This document shows positions 21,920 through 35,069 of a stretch of 64,000 bases of DNA, one piece after another. The first letter of the stretch is position 1; each line of letters begins with the position of its first letter. The DNA lies in NCBI GenBank assembly GCA_027924585.1, contig BSBM01000865.1:682001-746000 (forward strand), read 5' to 3'. Source of the DNA: Larix kaempferi (taxonomy: Eukaryota; Streptophyta; Pinopsida; Pinales; Pinaceae). A program made the position numbers and the translations under genes. A model generated the notes under the pieces. It did no database searches and was not told the DNA's origin. It saw only the letters and a program-made list of their open reading frames with translations.

Positions 21920-24900
21920 TGTCAGAACCCGAAATTTCTGAAAAATTTAAAATTTTTATTAAAACAATAAATGTTAATAAATTTCATTCCTGGTCCTGTT
22001 TCTTTTAATTTAACTAATCGTGATTTTTGTTTTTTAAAGGTTCTGTTATAATACTACTACGAGTTTTAATTTTTGTTATTGATTGTTTTCGTTTTTTAAC
22101 TTCAAAGGGAGAACTAGCCATAGCTGACTGGCTTACTTAGCTTACGAGCTAATGCATTATCCATCTTTTGTTCACAGGTACACAAGTACAGTAAGGATCC
22201 TGCACTATAAAATTCAAAGAAGATCTAAATATTATTACAGGTTGTCGCGTAAGACGGTAAATTTCTTTTCATGAAATTCATACTTTGATATATGGTTGAT
22301 AGTTTGAAATGACATTATATTAGTATCATTAGGCGTTTTGATGAATTAAAATGTCTCCGTCATATTCCTTGCGTTGTGACCATGACTCTATGTTACTGCT
22401 GTATACTATCATTGGAACAAGTTGTTTGTATCGTTTATTGTATGCATATTGTGACGTTAGCGTTATGTGATATACTGTCAACTATTAGCTGTGAATTACG
22501 ACTGTGATCACTGGTTACTAGCATGAACTGGAAATGCGACACCTCTAGCAATGTTCCATTATATTCAACTATAAATTATGATCCATTGTCTACTTAGTAT
22601 TTTTGTTTAACTTGTGTCAAAATCTCTGTTCCTTGTTTTTATTCTACGTCCAAAGCATGGAAATATAGTTGATTTTCTATCGAATCTTCACAAGTTAAAA
22701 GATTACTATCCTCGTCGTTGATTGATTACAATGGTATTGGAAGTATTATGGTAATAAGAACTTATATAAAAATATTGTATCCAAATATATTGCTAAGGTA
22801 GTATCTGCAATGTTAAAGTTATGAGAAACTCCAGTTTGAGGTTGACTACATCTCTTTCAAATCATTGTAGGGAATATATAATGTACCCTCGACACCATCG
22901 ATAGCTTGGTTTCAAAGTATGAACTATACAATGATTATGTATAAATCATAGGGAATATTCATATTACGAATATGACTTTTATCCATGCATTGATTTAAAA
23001 TTGGTAACATTGATTCGAGCTGCAGCTGAAATATAAGAATTCGACCCATGTTAAGTTGATAAATTAAATGGCTACGTGGTTGGCTCTCCTCCTTGCGTTT
23101 GGTGATATATAAGCCAGTATTGAAACCCTTCCTGGTCATTTTCTCTGCCTTCGGGCTCGGGTTGTAAGAGAGAAACCCTCCCTGGTCTGAACTCGTCGGT
23201 TGGGCACTAAAAAAAAATGCAATTTGCTTAAGGTTCTGGTCACGTTGTTTTATTCTCTGGTAGTTTAAAATTCTGTGGGCTCCGCTCTTGGCGTCTGCTA
23301 CAGTTTATTGGGCATCTTATATCGTTTGCTGTCACCGTGTTTGGGTCGCATGCTACCTACAGACTTACACTGTTGCTAGTCTGAGTTAGAGGCAGGGTTT
23401 TCTCCGTTGTTTTAACCATGAGGTGTTCGTATAATGGTTTTTAAGTCATGCTCCCCGACTGGTTCATTCATATCTTAGGGTTTGTTCAAAACACTAACTG
23501 TCACGGATATCAAGGAGAGGAACTTGGAGTTTTCTTTGCTCATCCTCTTGACGAATGTGATGGGGTTTTGCTACCTAGCTCAACTCGTGGCTACCAGGTT
23601 GTCCATGAGGTTGCTTTCTCCGATGGCTCAGGTATGAATTAACAATGGTTTCACATATTTCAGTATGAATAATTATTGTTTGTAATTAAAATAAATGTTA
23701 ACAAAACTCGTTAATTATAATGTGCAGGTCTTTAACCTTGCCTGAAGGTGTACGAGGCTTCCTCTCCAGCGCTGGCTCCTCCGGGTAAGCCTGGTTATTC
23801 CATGGCTGTCTCTCCCTTTGTTGGTTTTGTTGTGCTAGGTTTATGTCTGGAAAGACCTCCTTTGTAACTGGGTTGTTGTCGTTTTTGGTGTCATGGGTAC
23901 TGTCACATGTATGAAACTGTTTGCTTAAAGTTGATAGGGTTTGTTATTTTGTCATGTCTACGAAGAACAATCTATGGCTCAGTCTGTTATGAGGCCCTGA
24001 GGGTTGTTATTGTCATTGTGTTTTCAATGTGTAGGGTTTACCCAACCCTGTATATTTGAAATAGATACTGTAACTAATGGGCCTGTCAAGTGGCCGTGTA
24101 TCATCTGCGTTTTTATTAAATGAACGAAGTGTTTAAATATAAAGATTGTTTTCGAGTTTCTCAGATACTTGCAGAGGATGATAACTCGGTTGTAGGGATA
24201 GTAATAAATGAGTTCTCTGCGTTTATTGGGTTTTTGGGTATTAATGATAATGATGGGGTTTGATATTCCTTACTGTAATAGATGAGGAAATATGAGAAGT
24301 GTTTTAATTCTGCTGTGGATGGAAATGCTTTGTAAAATTTTGGTTTTGTGTTTTCATACAGTGACGAATATCTCCCTTTCAATAGTTAATAATAGGGTTT
24401 GTAAAATCCAACAATGGCTGAGTTCGTTGATAACTTCTCTGTGTGTTAAGATGTTTGACTATTGATAGGAAAACCCTACGACAATGCTGTGTATTACATG
24501 TAAAATAAGCTCGATAACGTACAGTAATCTATGCTTGTGATTTGGATAAAAGAACAATGAAGTCTCTATGTAGTAAGACTCGGCTTCGAGCCAGTCAATA
24601 AGTTTGTCTTGTTTTAAAATAACTCTGTCAACTCTGTTGCGACAACATGGCTATAAATACTACAGTATTAGGTTTAAAATAAAATAACAACTCTCGCCAT
24701 GATTCTTCATTTACAGTTTATGTGTTTGTATTTGACTACGATTTTTATTGAATAAGATTGTATGGGAAGTTTTTTTTTTAAAAAGAAACATTATTGCAAC
24801 CACATCTTTTGGGATAATCGATAATAGTCAGTTATGTTCTGAGTATAGATAAATTTACTGAGATAAGTTTTGTTCTCCTTTAGCTCGATACAGGGAAATA

Positions 24901-26042
24901 ACCTGTAATCTAGTTGACTGAAATAAGAAACAGATATAAACTGGTATATTGCTCTAATAGAAATTATACCTGTACATTTCTCTATTGGGAATATTTCTCT
25001 AAATTCTAAAATTTATCTATGTGTCTGTTCTTAGGATTGTTTTTAATAAGTGTAATTCTGGAATGACTACTGTATAGTATTCTATATCTATTATTTAACT
25101 ATTAATAATAAATCTGTGATAAGTCACCATAATAATTTTTGACTGTAATAGTGACAAATATATTCTGCATAAAATAATTACTCGATTTAAATGATGATAG
25201 GAAAAATTCTAAGATATATAAATTCTGCAAATTCTATCAAAAGATAATACAGAGAGACTACTTTACTGAAAATAAATACTGTTCAAAACACAGATGAGAT
25301 AGTCCATTCTACCTTTAAATTTATTAAATAAACAGCAGGAAGAGTGGCAGAACCTGTAACTATGGTGGACAATAACAGCAATGGGAGGCTGTTCCTCCCT
25401 ACCAATTCCTGGAGAGTGCCCAGACAGCACTTCTCAGGACCCCCGAGCTTGCTTTGGTCTAACTGGCTGGAACTAGGTACATCCAACAATTCCCTCAGCC
25501 AAAGCAGCTATACTGGAACCAAGTTACTGCAACTTCCTTACTCAAAACACTTCCTTTCTGTTTTCCCACTTCCTCAATGGGACTCCTGAATAGCATTCAC
25601 CTGAATGTATTCTCCCTCTAGAACAAATGCTGAACCCCCAGCTCAGTTCATTGAGTACTATTTAAAAGATTGCCTAGGTCTTAGTTGGGTTAACTGTCAT
25701 TAATGAGCCACCTGCTCAGATTCCACTTTCTTGGGGAATCATGACCCCAAAATATAGGGAAGTTGCCACCTGCAACTCAGGAAGTGTTTGAGGATGCTGC
25801 CACTTGTCTTTTGTCTTTCCACCTAGTTCCATCCACCTGTTAGACCAGTAACCTCTTTTAACAGCTCTCCCATGCTGTTGTCTCCATAATTTATTTATAA
25901 ATAATAATTATTCAGAATTTACATTCCATTTCTGGAGACTCTGCTGAGTCATCCATTCCTACTTAGCATTAAATTTAACATAATGTCTCAGGAATATTAA
26001 TAAAATAATTACATTATTTTAGTAAAATTGGGGTATGTGACA
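21920..26042 (-). repeat. Gypsy 3' LTR (4,123 bp)
   Basis: On the plus strand it runs TGTCAGAACCCG...GGTATGTGACA. On the element strand it begins TGTCACATACCCC. It carries a short antisense ORF at 23448-23642 and no recognised protein domain. Confidence 0.97.
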
Positions 26043-26058
26043 TACACACCCCCTTAAA
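26043..26058 (-). other. Gypsy polypurine tract
   Basis: The minus strand reads AAGGGGGTGTGTA directly before the 3' LTR. Confidence 0.75.
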
Positions 26059-26082
26059 ATGTAACATCGTCCTCGATGTTAC

Positions 26083-29000
26083 TTATTCTTCTTCTTCAGC
26101 CACCTGCTGGAATAGATGTGGGTATGCTTCCCGCATCTTACTTTCCAGCTCCCAGGTAGCTTCTTCAGGACTAAGGTGCTTCCATTGCACCTTCACTTGT
26201 CCAATTATACGGTTCCGTAGAGTAATTTCCCTCCTCCCGAGGATACAATCCGGTTCCACCAGAACTTCCCCTTCTGGTTCTACCTGTACAATGTTCCAAT
26301 CAATAACATGAGTAGCATCATGAACATACTTTTTCAAAACAGAGATATGAAAAACATTGTGTACTTTTAAATTTGGTGGTAATGCTAACTGATAAGCAAC
26401 TTGACCGATTCTAGATAAAATTTCAAATGGACCACAGTAACGTGGTGCTAATTTTGCACAACTTCCTAATCTTAGGGAGCTCTTCTTTGGCCTTACCTTG
26501 ATGAACACATGTTCACCTACCTGGAACTCTTTAGGAGTTCTTTTCAAATCTGCTTGACTCTTTTGCCGATCCTGGGCAACCTTCAAGTTCTCCCGCACTT
26601 GTTTCACAATCTGTTCCATTTCTTTCAATAAATCAGGTCCTAACACTAATCTATCTACTGGATTACTCCAAGAGATAGGAGTGTTGCATTTTCGTCCATA
26701 CAGAATCTCAAAAGGACTAAACTTAGCTGATGATTGATAGCTGTTATTGTATGCAAATTCTGCTAAGTGTAAATAATCCTCCCACTTACCTGGTTGATCT
26801 TTAACATACATCCTTAACAGATCTTATAATACCTGATTAACTCTTTCAGTTTGTCCGTCCATCTGAGGATGGAAAGAGGTGCTGAAATTCAGAGTGGTGT
26901 TTAATCCTTTGAACAAGGATCTCCAAAAATTTCCTGTGAATTTAGGATCCCTGTCTGATATAATAACTTTTGGAATACCGTGTAACCGAAAAATCTGTTT
27001 TAGAAAGATATCTGCTATGTTTGCAGCTTTGTATGTGGTTTTAACAGGAATAAAGTGTGCTGATTTACTTAATTTGTCTACCACTACCATAATTGAATCA
27101 TTCTGATGTTGATTTTTGGGTAAACCCGTAATGAAATCCAGGCTGATTATCTCCCACTTCCAGCTAGGAATAGGTAAAGGTTGCAGCAATCCAGCTGGAT
27201 GTTGGTGTTCTGTTTTCACTTGTTGACAGTCCAAACATCTAGCTAAATACTCAGCTGTTTCAGATTTCATGTTAGGCCAAAAATATTCTTTTCTCAACAT
27301 GGTGACGGTCTTTTGGTAGCCTGGATGCCCGGAGTAAGGGGTTTTATGAATTTCGTCTAGAATTAACAGTTTAACTTTAGGTGCATTAGGAACATACAGC
27401 CTGTCTTTAAACAATAAAAATCCGTTTTCATTTAAACTATACCCTTTTATCAAACTTTCTGTGGGTTGTTCTTTGGCTGCAGTTTGTAAATGCTGATAAT
27501 TTCCATCTAATTTTATCCCTTCAGCCAGCTGTTCATTTAAATCAGAGGTGTAAGTGCTGCTAGCTGATATAAAATTTAGCTTTGCATTTCTGCTCAAGGC
27601 ATCAGCCACCTTATTTTCCTTCCCTTTTATGTGTTGGATTTCAAAATCGTATTCACTTAGGAATGCCAACCACCTGGCTTGTCTTGCATTTAAATTAGGC
27701 TGATCTAAAAGGTATTTCAGACCTTTATTATCCGTTAGTAAAGTGAATTTTCTGCCTATTAGGTGGTGTCGCCACATCTTTAAAGCATGAATTACAGCAG
27801 CTAATTCTAAGTCATAGGTGGCATAATTATTTTCATGGATTTTCAGCTTCCTAGATTCGTAAGCAATGACATGTCCCTCTTGAGTCAGCACTCCGCCTAA
27901 ACCATCATTACAAGCGTCGGTGCAAACTACGAAATCTTTATTTGGGTCTGCTATTCTAAGAATAGGTGCAGTTGTCAATAAGGTCTTAAGTTTCTTGAAG
28001 CTTTCTTCACACTTCGCATTCCAATCAAACTTCTTGCCTTTCTTTTGCAAAGAAGTGATTGGGTTGGCTATTTTTGAAAAGCCTTCAATAAACCTCCGGT
28101 AGTAACCGGTAATTCCCATGAAAGATCTAACGTCCGTTACATCTTTAGGTACTGGCCATTCTTCAATCGCCCGAATCTTTTCAGGATCAACTGAAATCCC
28201 TTCCTTAGTGAATACATGTCCTAAGTACTGGATTTCATCTTTGAAGAAGTCACACTTACTGAATTTCGCAAAGAGCTGCTGTTCTCTCAGTTCTTGTAAG
28301 ACTATACGTAAGTGTTCTTTATGTTCCTCCTCACTCTTAGAATAGAATAAAATGTCATCGATGAATATGACAACAAATTTATCTAAGTACTTATGCATTA
28401 TGTTGTTCATTAAGCACATAAAAACAGCTGGGGCATTAGTAAGCCCAAATGGCATTACGACAAATTCATAATGTCCGTATCTTGTTCTAAAAGCTGTTTT
28501 GAAAATGTCTTCTTCTTTAATTCTCACCTGATGGTAACCCGATCTCAGATCGATCTTAGAGAATACCGTAGCTCCACGTAGCTGATCAAACAGATCATCT
28601 ATATGAGGTAACGGATACCTGTTTTTAATCGTCATCTTGTTCAGTTGACGATAATCTATGCAAAGTCGCATAGTTCCGTCCTTCTTTTTAACAAAAATTA
28701 CTGGTGCTCCCCAAGGGGATACACTGGGTCGAATATAATTCTTGTCTATTAACTCCTTTAATTGAGTTTTCAACTCATTAAGCTCCAAAATATTCATACG
28801 ATACGGGGATTTTGAACTGGGAACAGCACCTGGTACTAGCTCAATTGTAAAGTCTAGCTCCCTTTTGGGAGGTAATTCTGGGATTTCCTCCGGAAAAACG
28901 TCAATAAAATCATTGACTACAGGGATGTTCCCTACTGTTTTCTGATTGCTTTCGGACTTATCTGCCTCATCTGTAATGGTTACAGCATAGGTCTTGCACC

Positions 29001-29775
29001 CTTTTCTGACTTCCCTTTTAAGTTGTAAAGCAGAAATCTGCCTAACTACTGTTTTCCTAGGGATACCCCTGACAGTTACAGGCTGTCCACTACTGTTTAC
29101 ACATCTAAAAGTTTTATCAAAACAGTTTAAAACGACCCTATGTTGTTCCAACCAGTCCATTCCGATAAGTATGTCATAAGAGCCAAGTGGTAAGATGTTT
29201 AGTTTAACTGTAGTTCTAAAATCATTCATGTTTAAGATGCATTCTTTTACATAACAGTTTACTTTCCTTTTTGCCCCAGTAGCTAGTTGTACAGACCAAG
29301 AATTATCAAATCTTTCAATAGTCAATTTACATTTTTCTACCAGCTGAGGTGAAATATAACTAAGACTAGCACCTGGATCTATTAAAATAGTAACAGGGGT
29401 TTTGTTAATCATACCTCCTACTTCCATCATAGAAGTTTGGTAGTCAGCCTGGCGGTTTTCCAACGCTGCATTTATTCGGGGCATAGTTCCTGCAAGGTCT
29501 CCAACTGTCATTTCATTTTGAACAGTATGAATATTGCTGATTTGTTTCTTTCTGTTTGGGCAAACTGAAGCATAATGTGGCCCATTACACTCCCAGCACT
29601 TGACAGGTTCTTTTCGCTCAAAGTTTTTTGGTGTAGTTTCCATGATTATTAGGAGCCTCCTTGCTGCTTTTGTAATTGTTGGAATGGCTGACAGCTCCAT
29701 TTTTGTTTCCCTGGAAGCTTTTACCATTAAAGTGGTTGCCGTTTTTACCATTCTTGAAACTTTTATGGGGGACAA
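26083..29775 (-). pseudogene. Gypsy pol: protease, RT, RNase H, integrase, chromodomain-like tail
   Basis: One frame of about 1,230 codons with a single TAA stop at 26824-26826. In order: zinc knuckle [13 protein letters not shown] (CX2CX3HX4C); protease [15 protein letters not shown] (DPG instead of DSG/DTG); reverse transcriptase with [32 protein letters not shown] and catalytic FIDDIL; RNase H with [12 protein letters not shown], a Glu in [16 protein letters not shown] and VADALSR; integrase zinc region (H...CLDCQQVK); core with [20 protein letters not shown] and the Glu in [11 protein letters not shown]. The stop falls right after that. The rest (LAEFAYNNSYQSS to WELESKMREAYPHL) stays in frame and resembles a chromodomain at the C-terminus. 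Apart from the stop and the upstream frameshift the coding is intact, consistent with youth. Confidence 0.93.
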
Positions 29776-30775
29776 ACTCCTTTTTCTTGTACTCGATCGG
29801 ATTGCTGTTCTTTTTGGCTTTCCAGCTGGCTATCCCCTCTTTCTTTTTATTCTGTTCATAACAGAAATTTGCTTTTCGCATAGCTTCTTCCAGTGTTTTG
29901 GGGTTGTCATATTCAATTCTGTCCTTGATATGATAGGGAAGACAACTAAGAAACCGCTGTATTTTTGGTTTCTCTTCGACAAAATACGGCACATACCGCA
30001 ACAGACTTAAGAACTTACTGTTTAAGTCCTTCATCGTCATAGATCCTAGCTTTAGTTCATAAAATTCCTTGGCCCTCTCCTCATAATACTATTCAGACAG
30101 AAATTTCTTCTTGAAGTATCTTTTAAAAGTACTCCAATTAACTTCTCTCTCTTTAACCCCCTTGACCCTTTTCAGATCTTGCCACCATATGTCCGCCTTT
30201 CCCGAGAGGTTGTAGATGGCCATTCGTGCCTTCAGCTGATTTGAGTAGTTATAGATCTGAAAATATTTTCTCATCCCGGATAACCAGGATTCCGCCTCCT
30301 CTCCAGTTTCAGATTCTCCATTGAAGGTTGGGGGCTTTATCTTCTTAAACTCCCCGGAAATCTCTTCATAAGGCCTGTACTTTTTCCTTCGGTTGTGCAG
30401 CTCAGCTTCACTGCTGTCACTGCTAGTGTAATAACTGGGTTGTCCTTTTCTTTCTTCAGATGATGAACTGCTGTCGGATTTAGCTGGTTTCGTCCTTTTA
30501 GACCCTCTTTGATGACTAACTTCTTCCGAGTCAGCTCGTTTGCTCCTTCCTTCTGTTTGAAATTTTTCTATCAATAGCTGATTTAACTGCTCCTGAGTCT
30601 TTAGAATCCTTTCATTATCCTTCTTGACTGTTTCCATCTCTGTCTTTAATCCTCTTATGGTCTGCATCAGCTCAATGTTGTGAGCCATTACCTCTTCTAT
30701 CTCAGGTTCTCTTGACATCTGTCTTGTCACCGCGTTTGGAGATTCCTCCTCAGCGTATTCTCCCAGTTTTTCCAT
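29618..30775 (-). pseudogene. Gypsy gag with one in-frame stop
   Basis: Starts at ATG 30775 (MEKLGEYAEEESPNAV). A coiled coil at about residues 30-75 is followed by a Ser-rich linker and a Retrotrans_gag-type core with KIKPPTFNGE, WLSGMRKYFQIYNYS, GKADIWWQDLK and FKRYFKKKFLSE. A TAG stop at 30089-30091 interrupts just after FLSE; the same frame resumes with YYEERAKEFYELKLGS and runs to a TGA at 29618-29620 with the last sense codon CTT. The downstream pol frame lies in the +1 frame and overlaps by about 150 bases. The zinc knuckle is encoded only after the shift. Confidence 0.9.
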
Positions 30776-30927
30776 ACCTGTCTGAAAAATTCTGAAAAAG
30801 GAAATTTTCTGTTCTGTTCATGAAACCGAAATATATGTTAGTACTTTATATATTTAAAAATTTTCTTTTATGGTCACTGTTTTGCGGAAGTTAGTGGAGT
30901 CACATCCAAGCCTAGTGTCTGAACCTG

Positions 30928-30939
30928 GCTCTGATACCA
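30928..30939 (-). other. Gypsy primer-binding site (tRNA-iMet)
   Basis: The minus strand reads TGGTATCAGAGC two bases after the 5' LTR end. Confidence 0.93.
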
Positions 30940-30941
30940 CA

Positions 30942-33900
30942 TGTCAGAACCCGAAATTTCTGAAAATTTTAAAATTTTTATTATAACAATAAATGTTAAT
31001 AAATTTCATTCCTGGTCCTGTTTCTTTTAATTTAACTAATCGTGATTTTTGTTTTTTAAAGGTTCTGTTATAATACTAATACGAGTTTTAATTTTTGTTA
31101 TTGATTGTTTTCGTTTTTTAACTTCAAAGGGAGAACTAGCCATAGCTGACTGGCTTACTTAGCTTACGAGCTAATGCATTATCCATCTTTTGTTCACAGG
31201 TACACAAGTACAATAAGGATCCTGCACTATAAAATTCAAAGAAGATCTAAATATTATTACAGGTTGTCGCGTAAGACGGTAAAGTTCTTTTCATGAAATT
31301 CATACTTTGATATATGGTTGATAGTCTGAAATGACATGATATTAGTATCATTAGGCGTTTTGATGAATTAAAATGTCTCCGTCATATTCCTTGCGTTGTG
31401 ACCATGACTCTATGTTACTGCTGTATACTATCACTGGAACAAGTTGTTTGTATCGTTTATTGTATGCATATTGTGACGTTAGCGTTATGTGATATACTGT
31501 CAACTATTAGCTGTGAATTACGACTGTGATCACTGGTTACTAGCATGAACTGGAAATGCGACACCTCTAGCAATGTTCCATTATATTCAACTATAAATTA
31601 TGATCCATTGTCTACTTAGTATTTTTGTTTAACTTGTGTCAAAATCTCTGTTCCTTGTTTTTATTCTACGTCCAAAGCATGGAAATATAGTTGATTTTCT
31701 ATCGAATCTTCACAAGTTAAAAGATTACTATCCTCGTCGTTGATTGATTACAATGGTATTGGAAGTATTATGGTAATAAGAACTTATATAAAAATATTGT
31801 ATCCAAATATATTGCTAAGGTAGTATCTGCAATGTTAAAGTTATGAGAAACTCCAGTTTGAGGTTGACTACATCTCTTTCAAATCATTGTAGGGAATATA
31901 TAATGTACCCTCGACACCATCGATAGCTTGGTTTCAAAGTATGAACTATACAATGATTATGTATAAATCATAGGGAATATTCATATTACGAATATGACTT
32001 TTATCCATGCATTGATTTAAAATTGGTAACATTGATTCGAGCTGCAGCTGAACTATAAGAATTCGACCCATGTTAAGTTGATAAATTAAATGGCTACGTG
32101 GTTGGCTCTCCTCCTTGCGTTTGGTGATATATAAGCCAGTATTGAAACCCTTCCTGGTCATTTTCTCTGCCTTCGGGCTCGGGTTGTAAGAGAGAAACCC
32201 TCCCTAGTCTGAACTCGTCGGTTGGGCACTAAAAAAAAATGCAATTTGCTTAAGGTTCTGGTCACGTTGTTTCATTCTCTGGTAGTTTAAAAGTCTGTGG
32301 GCTCTGCTCTTGGCGTCTGCTACAGTTTATTGGGCATCTTATATCGTTTGCTGTCATCGTGTTTGGGTCGCATGCTACCTACAGACTTACACTGTTGCTA
32401 GTCTGAGTTAGAGGCAGGGTTTTCTCTGTTGTTTTAACCATGAGGTGTTCGTATAATGGTTTTTAAGTCGTGCTCCCCGACTGGTTCATTCATATCTTAT
32501 GGTTTGTTCAAAACATTAACTGTCATGGCTATCAAGGAGAGGAACTTGGAGTTTTCTTTGCTCATCCTCTTGATGAATGTGATGGGGTTTTGCTACCTGG
32601 CTCAACTCGTGGCTACCAGGTTGTCCACGGGGTTGCTTTCTCCGATGGCTCAGGTATGAATTAACAATGGTTTCACATATTTCAGTATGAATAATTATTG
32701 TTTGTAATTAAAATAAATGTTAACAAAACTCGTTAATTATAATGTGCAGGTCTTTAACCTTGCCTGAAGGTGTACGAGGCTTCCTCTCCAGCGCTGGCTC
32801 CTCCGGGTAAGCCTGGTTATTCCATGGCTGTCTCTCCCTTTGTTGGTTTTGTTGTGCTAGGTTTATGTCTGGAAAGACCTCCTTTGTAACTGGGTTGTTG
32901 TCGTTTTTGGTGTCATGGGTACTGTCACATGTATGAAACTGTTTGCTTAAAGTTGATAGGGTTTGTTATTCCGTCATGTCTACGAAGAACAATCTACGGC
33001 TCGGTCTGTTATGAGGCCCTGAGGGTTGTTATTGTCATTGTATTTTTAATGTGTAGGGTTTACCCAACCCTGTATATTTGAAATAGATACTGTAACTAAT
33101 GGGCCTGTCAAGTGGCCGTGTATCATCTGCGTTTTTATTAAATGAACGAAGTGTTTAAATATAAAGATTGTTTTCGAGTTTCTCAGATACTTGCAGAGGA
33201 TGATAACTCGGTTGTAGGGATAGTAATAAATGAGTTCTCTGCATTTATTGGGTTTTTGGGTATTAATGATAATGATGGGGTTTGATATTCCTTACTGTAA
33301 TAGATGAGGAAATATGAGAAGTGTTTTAATTCTGCTGTGGCTGGAAATGCTTTGTAAAATTTTGGTTTTGTGTTTTCATACAGTGACGAATATCTCCCTT
33401 TCAATAGTTAATAATAGGGTTTGTAAAAGCCAACAATGGCTGAGTTCGTTGATAACTTATCTGTGTGTTAAGATGTTTGACTATTGATAGGAAAACCCTA
33501 CGACAATGCTGTGTATTACATGTAAAATAAGCTCGATAACGTACAGTAATCTATGCTTGTGATTTGGATAAAAGAACAATGAAGTCTCTATGTAGTAAGA
33601 CTCGGCTTCGAGCCAGTCAATAAGTTTGTCTTGTTTTAAAATAACTCTGTCAACTCTGTTGCGACAACATGGCTATAAATACTACAGTATTAGGTTTAAA
33701 ATAAAATAACAACTCTCGCCATGATTCTTCATTTACAGTTTATGTGTTTGTATTTGACTACGATTTTTATTGAATAAGATTGTATGGGAAGTTTTTTTTT
33801 TAAAAGGAAACATTATTGCAACCACATCTTTTGGGATAATCGATAACAGTCAGTTATGTTCTGAGTATAGATAAATTTACTGAGATAAGTTTTGTTCTCC

Positions 33901-35064
33901 TTTAGCTCGATACAGGGAAATAACCTGTAATCTAGTTGACTGAAATAAGAAACAAATATAAACTGGTATATTGCTCTAATAGAAATTATACCTATACATT
34001 TCTCTATTGGGAATATTTCTCTAAATTCTAAAATTTATCTATGTGTCTGTTCTTCGGATTGTTTTTAATAAGTGTAATTCTGGAATGACTACTGTATAGT
34101 ATTCTATATCTATTATTTAACTATTAATAATAAATCTGTGATAAGTCACCATAATAATTTTTGACTGTAATAGTGACAAATATATTCTGCATAAAATAAT
34201 TACTCGATTTAAATGATGATAGGAAAAATTCTAAGATATATAAATTCTGCAAATTCTATCAAAAGATAATATAGAGAGACTACTTTACTGAAAATAAATA
34301 CTGTTCAAAACACAGATGAGATAGTCCATTCTACCTTTAAATTTATTAAATAAACAGCAGGAAGAGTGGCAGAACCTGTAACTATGGTGGACAATAACAG
34401 CAATGGGAGGCTGTTCCTCCCTACCAATTCCTGGAGAGTGCCCAGACAGCACTTCTCAGGACCCCCGAGCTTGCTCTGGTCTAACTGGATGGAACTAGGT
34501 ACAACCAACAATTCCCTCAGCCAAAGCAGCTATACTGGAACCAAGTTACTGCAACTTCCTTACTCAAAACACTTCCTTTCTGTTTTCCCACTTCCTCAAT
34601 GGGACTCCTGAATAACATTCACCTGAATGTATTCTCCCTCTAGAACAAATGCTGAACCCCCAGCTCAGTTCATTGAGTACTATTTAAAAGATTGCCTAGG
34701 TCTTAGTTGGGTTAACTGTCATTAATGAGCCACCTGCTCAGATTCCACTTTCTTGGGGAATCATGACCCCAAAATATAGGGAAGTTTCCACCTGCAACTC
34801 AGGAAGTGTTTGAGGATGCTGCCACTTGTCTTTTGTCTTTCCACCTAGTTCCATCCACCAGTTAGACCAGTAACCTCTTTTAACAGCTCTCCCATTTCGT
34901 TGTCTCCATAATTTATTTATAAATAATAATTATTCAGAATTTACATTCCATTTCTGGAGACTCTGCTGAGTCATCCATTCCTACTTAGCATTAAATTTAA
35001 CATAATGTCTCAGGAATATTAATAAAATAATTACATTATTTTAGTAAAATTGGGGTATGTGACA
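30942..35064 (-). repeat. Gypsy 5' LTR (4,123 bp)
   Basis: Same length and ends as 21920-26042. Differences between the two copies are unevenly spread and densest around 32200-32650 here (23180-23630 in the other copy). Confidence 0.97.
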
Positions 35065-35069
35065 ACAAG

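Larger units (their letters stand above)
21920..35064 (-). mobile_element. Ty3/Gypsy chromovirus-like retrotransposon with 4.1-kb LTRs
   Basis: A full-length 13.1-kb element on the minus strand. Both LTRs are exactly 4,123 bp (21920-26042 and 30942-35064). The target duplication ACAAG is perfect at 21915-21919 and 35065-35069. The internal region is 4,899 bp, with a tRNA-iMet primer-binding site (2-base spacer) and a purine tract at the other end. Gag, protease, reverse transcriptase, RNase H, integrase and a chromodomain-like tail are present in Gypsy order. I count about 50 LTR differences by eye (about 1.2%) and no indel, so it is the youngest full element here. Two stops and one frameshift interrupt the polyprotein. 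Confidence 0.97.

Noticed and set aside
26879-29861. Plus-strand frames opposite the Gypsy pol (for example 29600-30010)
   Set aside because: Shadow frames of the minus-strand polyprotein; no motifs of their own.
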